Shown here: positions 1 through 5,321 of the stretch, in pieces
Layout: each line of letters opens with the position of its first letter
Position numbering within the stretch: the stretch's first letter is position 1
Assembly (NCBI GenBank): GCA_018055515.1
Contig: JAGPHL010000079.1
Location: 3,523 to 11,416, forward strand
DNA from: Anaerolineae bacterium
GTDB taxonomy: Bacteria; Chloroflexota; Anaerolineae; B4-G1; SLSP01
Direction of reading: 5' to 3'
Length of the DNA stretch: 7,894 nucleotides
Position numbers and translations under genes: made by a program
Notes under the pieces: model-generated
What the model was told of the DNA's origin: nothing
Seen by the model: only the letters and a program-made list of their open reading frames with translations
Database searches by the model: none

Positions 1-26
1 AAATAGTATAACTGAAATACGATCCG

Positions 27-3000
27 ATGTCAACACCTAAACCTTCCCGCATGACGCATTCCACATCACGTCTTACGTTTTACGCATTTCTTTTCCTTCT
101 TCCTCTCCTCGCGGCCTTTCCGCTGTGGGGACCGGGGATGGTGAACACGCGCGGCGGCGGCGACAGCCCCTTTCTGCTGCAACGCACGCTGGATATGGCC
201 GAAAATCTGCGCCACGGCATTCTCCCCGCGCGATGGATGGCGCACGCTGCCTATGACCTGGGATATCCGTTCTTCAATCATTACGCCGCACTGCCCTTCT
301 ACCTCAGCGGCGGTCTGACGGCGTTGGGCCTCTCGCCCCTGCTGGCGATCCAGGCGACGCAGACGCTGGGCTTCCTGCTCGCCGCGCTGACGCTGGCCCT
401 GTGGGCGCAGCGCGTCTACGGTAACCGACGGGCCACCCTGCTGGCGGTTGCGGCGTACGCCTTCGCGCCGTTCCATCTGGTGAACGTCTACGTGCGCGGC
501 GATTCGCTCTCCGAATTTTGGGCCTTCGTCTGGTATCCTCTCATCCTGTGGACGCTGGATCGCGCCGCCGAGCGCCCCACGCTGCGCCGGGTCACCCTCG
601 CTGCGCTGAGCTACGCTGCCCTGATCCTCACGCACAACGTCTCGGCGCTCATCTTTGCGCCGTTCGCGCTGTTGTATGCGATAAATCAGCAAATCGGCAA
701 ATCAGCAAATCAGCAAATCAGCGAATCGGCAAATCTGCAAGAAAACGAATCAACGAGTCAGCGAATCAGCGAGAACACGAATCACGCATTACGCATTACG
801 CATTACATAGTACGCAGCACGCAGTACGCAGTACGCCTTATCTCTCCTTTCCTCCTTGCCTTCCTCCTCACGGCCTGGTTCTGGATTCCTGCCATCGGCG
901 AGACGGGCTACGGCCAGATGGGGCCGGAGTTCACGGCGGGATATTTCCATTACAGCAATCACTTTCGCGGGCTGAACCTGGTACAGCGCACGTTCTTGTT
1001 CGACTATTCGGTCGCCGGCGACGCTGCCGCTGCTGGCCCTTTTGCGATGGGAGGGGTGCAGGCGGCGCTGGCGCTGCTTGGCGCGGGCGCGTTGATTTGG
1101 CAAATCGGCGAGAAAGCGAGAAAGCGAGAAGGCGAAAAAGCGAAAAAGCGAGAAGGCGAAAAAGCGAGAAAGCGAGAAGGCGGGAAAGCGAGTCACATCT
1201 TACGCAGTACGCAGCACGCCTTCATCCTCTTCTCCCTGGCTCTCTCTACGTTCATGATTACCCCGCTCTCCGCGCCATTGTGGGAACATCTGCCGCTGCT
1301 GGCGACCACCCAATTCCCCTGGCGCTTCCTCTCCGTGCAGGCGCTCTTCACGGCCATGGCGACGGCGGCGCTGGCACATCAGCGAGAAGGCGAAAAAGCG
1401 GAAAAGCGGGAAGGCGAGAAGGCGGAAAGGCGAGAAAGCGACTCACGTTTCACGCAGTACGCAGTACGAATTACGAATTACGCAGTACGAATTACGCAGC
1501 ACGCAGTCCCGGCCCTCCTGATTGTTTGCCTGGCGTTGGCCGCGCTCGGCGCGCTCCGCCCTGAACGTCTGCTCATCACCGCCGATGATGTGACTTGGGA
1601 CAATCTGCTGCTCTACGAGGCGTTCACCGGCAACATCGGCACGACGATCCGCTATGAGTATCTCCCGCGCGACGTGAAACCGCGCCTGTATCTCTCCGAG
1701 GCGGTCGTAGATGGTGTGGACGCGGCGCAGCCCATCGCCGATGGCGGCGTGACGGTGACGGCGGCGCTCCTCGATCGCCGCCCCGATCGCCAGACCTGGC
1801 AGCTCACGGTGGCCGGCGACGCTCCGGTGACGTTCCCCCTCACCTGGTGGCCGGGCTGGCAGGCGGAGGTGGACGGCGTCGCCGCCGAGGCTTATCCCAT
1901 GACCGGCTCCGGCCGGTTGACGGTAGACCTGGCGGCGGGGGAGCACACGGTCACGCTGCAGCTGCGCGCTACCCCGCTCCGCGCGGCGGCGGAGTGGATT
2001 TCCGCGCTGACGGTCGTGGGGCTATGCGCGGCGTTTTTTCAACGCAGCGGCGCCGCGGCGCGAAGGCGCAGAGAACTGGCCGGCTTTTTGAAAGCCGTAG
2101 GGGCGCTGTTGTCGGTGTTCGCGCTGGCAGTGATTCTCCCTGCCCTCTTCGCCCTCTCCTCCTCTCTCCCCCTTTCCCCTGCCACCTTCGACTTCATCCA
2201 AATGCCTTTGGCCACGCGCGGACCGGTGTATTTTGGCACGCCATGGCACGCGCGGCTGGGAACGGGCGACGCCGTGCTCACCGCCGTCGGCGCGCTGCCT
2301 GAGGGGGTCGCTCCTGCTCAAACGCTCGCCGTCCCGCTGACGTGGGAGCTGCCGACCCCCAAGCTCATCACGGCCACCCTGCGCCTGGTCTCGCCGGCAG
2401 AACCCCGTCATGGCGTCCCCTACGGCCTTGCGGAAACGACCTTCACGCTGGCCGGGCAGGTCACGCCGACGCTGGAATTGCCGGCCGATCTCTCTCGCGG
2501 CCTGTATCTGCTTGAATTGCGCGTCTTCGGCATAGAGGGCGAGCTGCCGGCGCGCACGGCCACCGGCGCGGAGCGGGGCGCGCTCTACCTCGGCGCGGTG
2601 CGGGTGACGCAGGGACCTTCGCTGCCCGCGGACGCGCCTGTGCTGGCGCGCTTCCGCGATCTGACGTTGCACGCCGTCGAAGCGCAGCAGCCCGATCCGA
2701 CGACGTTGCGGCTGAAACTGCACTGGTCGCTGGCGCAGCGGGCGCCGCGCAACTGGAGCCTCTCACTGCGGCTGCTCGACGCGGACGGACGGCAGCTCAG
2801 TCAGGTGGATTTGCAGCCCGGCTACGGCTATCTGCCCACCACGCTCTGGCAGGCGGGCGAGCTCGTCACGGATTACCCGACGCTCTCGCTGCCGGAAGGG
2901 CTGGCCCCTGGCGACTACACGCTGCACGTGATTTCCTATCTCGAGGCGACGATGGAGACCGGCGGCGAGGTCGAGCTCCCCATCCGACTCACGGGGGTAA

Positions 3001-3824
3001 CGGTGCGCGATCCGCGCGAACGCTGTTGCGAGTGGCAGTACCGCGAGGAACAGACCCTGTGCGCGGCGGGCGGCGTGACTCTCATCGGCCTGGCGCTGCC
3101 GGAGGCGCATCCCGAAGGGGCGGCGCTGGAGTTCACCGCCGAGTGGTACGCCGCCGCGCTCCCTTCCGCCGATCTGACCGCGCGCTGGGAGGCGCTGGAT
3201 GCGGCGGGGAACGGCGTCGCGACGCGCGAGGGCCCCCTTGCGCCCGGCTCGCGCACCTCTGCCTGGCCCCGCTTCGCGTGGGTGCGCGCCCCGGTGACGC
3301 TCGCACTCCCGCCGCTGCTGCCCGATGGCCCCTACACGCTGCGCCTGACGCTGCTCGCAGAGGGCGCCATCAGCCAGACCTGCGAGCTGGGCGTCCTGAA
3401 CATCGCCCCGCGCCCGCGCAGCTTCACCCTGCCGGCGCCGACCTATCCCCAACAGGCGGCCTTCGGCGACGAGATACGCTTGCTCGGCTACGACCTCAGC
3501 CGCGACGCCGACACGCTCCGGGTGACGCTGTGGTGGCAGGCGCAGACCGTCCCCGCGCGTGACTACAAGCGCTTCGTCCACGTGCTGGCTGCCTCTGGCG
3601 AGATCCTCGCGCAGGACGACGCCATGCCTCGCGCGTGGACCTATCCTACCAGCTGGTGGGCTGCCGGTGAAGTCGTGAGCGAGACGGTGACGCTGCCCGC
3701 GCCACCCGGTGACTATCGCCTGGGCGTGGGCTGGTACGACGGCGACACCGGCGTGACATTGCCGGCCGCCGCCGCCGACGGGACGCCGTGGGCGGATAAT
3801 CGCGTCCTGCTAAACGCGAAATAG
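27..3824 (+). CDS. PTPS-related (GT-C-like) giant multi-pass membrane protein with tandem beta modules
   Basis: This 1265-residue protein resembles the '6-pyruvoyl-tetrahydropterin synthase-related' membrane family, which despite its name looks like GT-C glycosyltransferases using lipid-linked sugars. Seen: a first hydrophobic helix (about 17-36), then a loop with GGGDSPFLLQR (43-53), whose D46 could be the GT-C acidic residue, and LGYPFFNHY (78-86). RGDSLSEFWAF lies at 157-167. Further helices lie at about 112-126, 136-150, 188-220, 271-290, 342-360, 398-414, 435-450 and 494-510. An external beta domain (511-655) carries IGTTIRYEYLPR (537-548) and WWPGWQAEVDG (607-617), as in YfhO-like proteins. 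Two more helices (656-671, 688-711) precede four beta modules (about 740-865, 872-995, 1010-1126, 1146-1265). Four repeat-derived inserts occupy loops at 220-272, 361-398, 451-494 and 672-684. No ribosome-binding site is visible in the 26 bases upstream; ATG at 51 is an alternative start. Substrate and reaction are unknown. The family call is firm, the enzymatic role inferred. Confidence 0.85.
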   Translation: MSTPKPSRMTHSTSRLTFYAFLFLLPLLAAFPLWGPGMVNTRGGGDSPFLLQRTLDMAENLRHGILPARWMAHAAYDLGYPFFNHYAALPFYLSGGLTALGLSPLLAIQATQTLGFLLAALTLALWAQRVYGNRRATLLAVAAYAFAPFHLVNVYVRGDSLSEFWAFVWYPLILWTLDRAAERPTLRRVTLAALSYAALILTHNVSALIFAPFALLYAINQQIGKSANQQISESANLQENESTSQRISENTNHALRITHYIVRSTQYAVRLISPFLLAFLLTAWFWIPAIGETGYGQMGPEFTAGYFHYSNHFRGLNLVQRTFLFDYSVAGDAAAAGPFAMGGVQAALALLGAGALIWQIGEKARKREGEKAKKREGEKARKREGGKASHILRSTQHAFILFSLALSTFMITPLSAPLWEHLPLLATTQFPWRFLSVQALFTAMATAALAHQREGEKAEKREGEKAERRESDSRFTQYAVRITNYAVRITQHAVPALLIVCLALAALGALRPERLLITADDVTWDNLLLYEAFTGNIGTTIRYEYLPRDVKPRLYLSEAVVDGVDAAQPIADGGVTVTAALLDRRPDRQTWQLTVAGDAPVTFPLTWWPGWQAEVDGVAAEAYPMTGSGRLTVDLAAGEHTVTLQLRATPLRAAAEWISALTVVGLCAAFFQRSGAAARRRRELAGFLKAVGALLSVFALAVILPALFALSSSLPLSPATFDFIQMPLATRGPVYFGTPWHARLGTGDAVLTAVGALPEGVAPAQTLAVPLTWELPTPKLITATLRLVSPAEPRHGVPYGLAETTFTLAGQVTPTLELPADLSRGLYLLELRVFGIEGELPARTATGAERGALYLGAVRVTQGPSLPADAPVLARFRDLTLHAVEAQQPDPTTLRLKLHWSLAQRAPRNWSLSLRLLDADGRQLSQVDLQPGYGYLPTTLWQAGELVTDYPTLSLPEGLAPGDYTLHVISYLEATMETGGEVELPIRLTGVTVRDPRERCCEWQYREEQTLCAAGGVTLIGLALPEAHPEGAALEFTAEWYAAALPSADLTARWEALDAAGNGVATREGPLAPGSRTSAWPRFAWVRAPVTLALPPLLPDGPYTLRLTLLAEGAISQTCELGVLNIAPRPRSFTLPAPTYPQQAAFGDEIRLLGYDLSRDADTLRVTLWWQAQTVPARDYKRFVHVLAASGEILAQDDAMPRAWTYPTSWWAAGEVVSETVTLPAPPGDYRLGVGWYDGDTGVTLPAAAADGTPWADNRVLLNAK
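54..88 (+). repeat. Degenerate 7-nt tandem repeat at the N-terminus of the membrane protein gene
   Basis: Five consecutive 7-nt units stay in exact register: ACGCATT, CCACATC, ACGTCTT, ACGTTTT, ACGCATT. They match the 7-nt units of the three large blocks further into the same gene. They encode residues 10-21 (THSTSRLTFYAF), immediately before and into the first hydrophobic helix. The second unit is divergent, so this reads as an old or decayed copy. The register is seen directly; common origin with the other blocks is inferred. Confidence 0.55.
683..839 (+). repeat. Composite repeat block 1: 8-nt array followed by 7-nt array, in frame
   Basis: Positions 683-778 are twelve consecutive 8-nt units, mostly AAATCAGC or GAATCAGC with point variants and no indels. 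A junction unit CGAATCAC follows, then eight 7-nt units from 784 (three ACGCATT, one ACATAGT, then ACGCAGC, ACGCAGT, ACGCAGT and ACGCCTT). Because 24 nt is both three units and eight codons, the protein shows an octapeptide pattern: NQQIGKSA, NQQISESA, NLQENEST, SQRISENT (residues 220-251). The 7-nt array gives the heptad-like RITHYIV and RSTQYAV. The block separates a hydrophobic segment ending near residue 220 from one starting near 271, so it occupies a loop. Confidence 0.9.
1109..1222 (+). repeat. Composite repeat block 2: 8-nt purine-rich array followed by 7-nt array, in frame
   Basis: Ten 8-nt units run from 1109 to 1188 without any indel (CGAGAAAG, CGAGAAGG, CGAAAAAG, CGGGAAAG). They are preceded in the same register by CAAATCGG at 1101-1108, a unit of the block-1 type. 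The junction CGAGTCAC (1189-1196) leads into 7-nt units ACATCTT, ACGCAGT, ACGCAGC and ACGCCTT (1195-1222). The encoded peptide is a basic octapeptide repeat, EKARKREG, EKAKKREG, EKARKREG (residues 362-385), then SHILRSTQHAF. The loop lies between hydrophobic segments at about 342-360 and 398-414. Its strong positive charge fits a cytoplasmic position. Confidence 0.9.
1383..1507 (+). repeat. Composite repeat block 3: 8-nt array followed by 7-nt array, in frame
   Basis: Seven 8-nt units occupy 1383-1438 (CGAGAAGG, CGAAAAAG, CGGAAAAG, CGGGAAGG and similar). The junction CGACTCAC (1439-1446) is followed by nine 7-nt units from 1445 to 1507: ACGTTTC, then a mixture of ACGCAGT, ACGAATT and ACGCAGC. 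The encoded loop reads REGEKAEK, REGEKAER and then FTQYAV, RITNYAV, RITQHAV (residues 453-494). It sits between hydrophobic segments at about 435-450 and 494-510. Order and junction match blocks 1 and 2, although the exact unit sequences differ. Confidence 0.9.
2043..2074 (+). repeat. Short GC-rich 8-nt repeat, in frame
   Basis: Four 8-nt units in register, CGCAGCGG, CGCCGCGG, CGCGAAGG and CGCAGAGA, encode most of the basic loop QRSGAAARRRRE (residues 672-683). The loop lies between the helices at about 656-671 and 688-711. The unit length equals that of the larger arrays but the unit family differs. It resembles the CGCAGAGG-type repeats common in cyanobacterial and Chloroflexota genomes, as far as I recall. 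With only four imperfect units in GC-rich DNA, chance similarity is possible. Confidence 0.5.
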
Positions 3825-3873
3825 CCGTTTTCCAGGAGACGCCGTGTGCTAGCGCACCATTCAAGGATGAAAA

Positions 3874-3887
3874 TGTGAGTCGTGAGT
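3874..3887 (-). repeat. Two 7-nt repeat units in reverse orientation
   Basis: Read on the minus strand, the two adjacent units are ACTCACG and ACTCACA. They resemble the 7-nt family of the coding blocks and the ACTCACG found at the block 3 junction (1441-1447). Only two units are present, so this alone is weak. Its position relative to the reversed 8-nt array at 4045-4091 is what makes it worth recording. Confidence 0.35.
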
Positions 3888-3899
3888 AGAGGCTGCGAC

Positions 3900-3946
3900 G
3901 GCTCGCCAGTTTGGCTGGGGATGGAATCCCCAGCCTGACACGAGCC
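3900..3946. repeat. Two-tier hairpin (first of a three-hairpin cluster)
   Basis: A perfect 10-bp inner stem pairs GGCTGGGGAT (3913-3922) with ATCCCCAGCC (3926-3935) across a GGA loop. An outer 6-bp stem pairs GGCTCG (3900-3905) with CGAGCC (3941-3946). No T-run follows, so it does not look like an intrinsic terminator. It lies in the 519-bp gap between the membrane protein gene and degV. It resembles dispersed intergenic hairpin elements (REP/MITE-like) rather than a gene-specific signal; that classification is an inference. Confidence 0.6.
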
Positions 3947-3949
3947 AAT

Positions 3950-3963
3950 CGCGCTGAAGCGCG
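3950..3963. repeat. Compact hairpin with TGAA loop
   Basis: CGCGC (3950-3954) pairs with GCGCG (3959-3963) around a TGAA tetraloop. It starts only four bases after the preceding hairpin ends. No T-run follows. It appears to belong to the same cluster of short, tight hairpins as its neighbours. Confidence 0.5.
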
Positions 3964-3984
3964 TTGTTTGGTTGACGTAGCAGA

Positions 3985-4002
3985 CCCGGAATTCATTCCG
4001 GG
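3985..4002. repeat. Compact hairpin with TTCA loop
   Basis: CCCGGAA (3985-3991) pairs perfectly with TTCCGGG (3996-4002) around TTCA, the reverse complement of the TGAA loop in the preceding hairpin. No T-run follows. The shared stem-TGAA/TTCA-stem design suggests these are related dispersed elements in opposite orientations. Confidence 0.55.
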
Positions 4003-4044
4003 GCGGCCTGAAGTTTGCGTTACATTGGCGACGCAAGTGATTTT

Positions 4045-4091
4045 GAGATTCGCTGGTTCGCTGACTGCTGACTCGCTGATCTCTATTCTCG
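4045..4091 (-). repeat. 8-nt tandem repeat in reverse orientation, intergenic
   Basis: On the + strand the units are GAGATTCG, CTGGTTCG, CTGACTG, CTGACTCG, CTGATCTC and TATTCTCG. Their reverse complements (such as CGAGTCAG and CGAATCTC) match the 8-nt units of coding block 1. One unit has lost a base, whereas the coding arrays show no such indel. The array ends 13 bases before the -35 element of the promoter driving degV. Confidence 0.65.
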
Positions 4092-4104
4092 GAGGGGGGT
4101 GGTG

Positions 4105-4132
4105 TTGTCACCTGGGCTAATTACATTATAAT
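4105..4132 (+). promoter_or_regulatory. Sigma70-type promoter upstream of degV
   Basis: TTGTCA (4105-4110, one mismatch to the -35 consensus) and a perfect TATAAT (4127-4132) are separated by 16 bp. The surrounding sequence is much more AT-rich than the genes. Transcription would start near 4139 and run into degV, giving a leader of about 200 nt. No other good promoter pair was seen between 3825 and 4343. Confidence 0.7.
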
Positions 4133-4138
4133 TCTCAT

Positions 4139-4343
4139 CGAAGTGTTTTTTTTATGGGCGGGGCGAGGGACGTTTGCTCGGGCATTTTATCATTGCCAGG
4201 CATTATTTTATCTAACGCCATTGGCTCCTTGCTTCTGTACTGATTCCTTTGCCAGGTGAAAGTCCCTCCTTGACCTCCTGACCTCCACGGTCAGGAGGCG
4301 TTCCCGCACCTTAACAGCTGCCTTTTCATTCAGGGAGGAACTT
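4139..4343 (+). promoter_or_regulatory. Long 5' leader of degV with a two-tier stem-loop
   Basis: This stretch has no gene. Its main structure is a perfect 10-bp stem, CCTCCTGACC (4274-4283) with GGTCAGGAGG (4289-4298), closed by a TCCAC loop. AGGTG (4254-4258) and CACCT (4307-4311) can form an outer 5-bp stem. No T-run follows the hairpin, so it is not a standard terminator. Three CCTCC motifs (4265-4269, 4274-4278, 4282-4286) could in principle pair with the degV ribosome-binding site. The leader's length and structure suggest post-transcriptional control, but no known riboswitch class was recognised. Confidence 0.45.
4332..4338 (+). promoter_or_regulatory. Ribosome-binding site of degV
   Basis: AGGGAGG lies five bases upstream of the ATG at 4344. 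It is close to the Shine-Dalgarno consensus, fixes the degV start, and is complementary in part to the CCTCC motifs in the upstream leader. Confidence 0.85.
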
Positions 4344-5189
4344 ATGATTCACATTGTCACAGACACCACGGCTTATCTGCCGCCCGCGATCCGTGAGGCA
4401 TGGTCCATTCACACGGTGCCGCTGAAAGTCAACATGGGCGCGGACCTGGCGGATCAGGACGAGGACGCCCTCTCGCTAGAGGTGTTTTATCAGCATCTGG
4501 CGCACGTGGAGACGGCGCCCACCACGAGTCAGCCCCCGCCTGGCGATTTCCTTCGCCTTTACGAGGAGCTCACCCGCGATGACGATGAGGTACTCTCTAT
4601 CCATATCTCGGAAGCGTTGAGCGGGACGGTGCGCGTGGCGCAGATGGTGGCCCAGGAAGTGGCGCCTGAGCGGATCACCGTGATTGATTCCCAGGCGACG
4701 ACCTGCGTGCTGGCGCTGATGGTCCACAATGCGGCAAAAGTGCTGGCGGCAGGCGGTTCGCGCGCTGAGGCCGCCGCCGTTGTGGAGCAGATGACCCACA
4801 ACTTTGCCGGCGTGTTCCTGGTAGAAACTCTGGACTATCTGCAAAAAGGGGGGCGCATCAATGGCGCGGCGAAGTTGCTGGGAAACGTGCTGCACCTGCG
4901 CCCTATCCTCTACCTCAACGACGGCAAGATTGATCCGCTGACGGTGGCGCGCACCCGGAAGCGGGGTCTGGAGCAGGTGCTCGCCGAGGTGCAGAAGCGG
5001 GTGGGCGATGTGCCGGTCTATGCGGCGGTCACGCACATCCAATGCGCGGAGGACGCTCACGCTTTTGGTGAGCAGGTGCGCCAGGAATTGCAGTGCGTGG
5101 ATTTCTTCCTGCACGAGACCGGACCGGTGATCGGCTCGCACGTCGGGCCGGGCTTCCTCGGCCTGGGAGTGTGCCCGGTCGTGCAGTAG
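4344..5189 (+). CDS. DegV family fatty-acid-binding protein
   Basis: A 281-residue cytoplasmic protein of normal length for the DegV family, which binds a single long-chain fatty acid. In Firmicutes, relatives (FakB) present the fatty acid to the kinase FakA for phosphorylation and entry into phospholipid synthesis. Seen motifs: IVTDTTAYLP (4-13), TSQPPPGDF (61-69), ISEALSGT (88-95), VIDSQATT (113-120), ETLDYLQKGGRI (161-172) and GPVIGSHVGPG (260-270). T61, S93 and H266 sit where, from memory, FakB proteins contact the fatty-acid carboxylate. The segment after VIDS reads QATTCVLALMV rather than the more usual glycine-rich run, and V267 replaces a common Thr or Leu. There is no signal peptide. 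The start is fixed by AGGGAGG five bases upstream. The gene has its own promoter, long leader and terminator, so it is probably monocistronic. No fatty-acid kinase gene is present in the window. The family is certain; the exact ligand is unknown. Confidence 0.93.
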   Translation: MIHIVTDTTAYLPPAIREAWSIHTVPLKVNMGADLADQDEDALSLEVFYQHLAHVETAPTTSQPPPGDFLRLYEELTRDDDEVLSIHISEALSGTVRVAQMVAQEVAPERITVIDSQATTCVLALMVHNAAKVLAAGGSRAEAAAVVEQMTHNFAGVFLVETLDYLQKGGRINGAAKLLGNVLHLRPILYLNDGKIDPLTVARTRKRGLEQVLAEVQKRVGDVPVYAAVTHIQCAEDAHAFGEQVRQELQCVDFFLHETGPVIGSHVGPGFLGLGVCPVVQ

Positions 5190-5209
5190 CTCTGTGAGGA
5201 GAGCAGTAG

Positions 5210-5243
5210 GGTGAGCGGAGATTTCCGCTCACCGTGTTTTGTT
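5210..5243 (+). terminator. Intrinsic terminator of degV
   Basis: A perfect 10-bp stem, GGTGAGCGGA (5210-5219) with TCCGCTCACC (5224-5233), is closed by a GATT loop and followed by GTGTTTTGTT. It begins 20 bases after the degV stop. Because the GH1 reading frame is open back into this hairpin (GTG at 5211), it also argues against the longest possible GH1 start. Confidence 0.85.
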
Positions 5244-5310
5244 GCCTCAACATCTAACGACGCTGGATCGCAACGGGCGCGTGGCCGGGCGCTGTTGTGT
5301 ATTCCACGTC

Positions 5311-5319
5311 AGGAGAGGG
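5311..5319 (+). promoter_or_regulatory. Ribosome-binding site of the GH1 gene
   Basis: AGGAGAGGG lies just upstream of the ATG at 5322. It selects this start over the GTG at 5211, which would add 37 residues without family similarity and lies inside the degV terminator. No convincing promoter was seen between the terminator and this site. Confidence 0.8.
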
Positions 5320-5321
5320 TC

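Noticed and set aside
683..1507. CRISPR array
   Set aside because: Units are 7-8 nt tandem repeats without spacers, lie inside a coding frame, and no cas genes are present.
518..1564. A long second + strand frame overlapping the membrane protein gene
   Set aside because: It stays open mainly because the 8-nt and 7-nt arrays are stop-free in all forward frames. Outside the arrays it shows no recognisable protein pattern, while the overlapping frame has clear membrane and family motifs.
3844..3857. Hairpin GTGTGC/GCGCAC as a terminator for the membrane protein gene
   Set aside because: The stem is short with one G-U pair and a two-base loop, and no T-run follows. No convincing intrinsic terminator was found for this gene.
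3911..4120. A 69-codon open frame across the hairpin cluster and reversed repeat
   Set aside because: It has no ribosome-binding site and no family similarity, and it consists of inverted-repeat and tandem-repeat DNA. It is open by composition only.
4255..4310. Cobalamin-riboswitch-like core: GGTGAAAGTCC (4255-4265) followed, after a hairpin, by GCGTTCCCGC (4298-4307)
   Set aside because: These fragments resemble the conserved B12-element core, but the upstream GGGAA segment, the full CCCGCCACTGT box and the downstream closing segment are missing, and only 33 bases remain before the degV ATG. A cmscan hit to the cobalamin family would overturn this.
5211..5321. Upstream GTG start for the GH1 gene adding 37 residues
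   Set aside because: The GTG lies inside the degV terminator hairpin, the added residues show no GH1 similarity, and AGGAGAGGG precedes the ATG at 5322.
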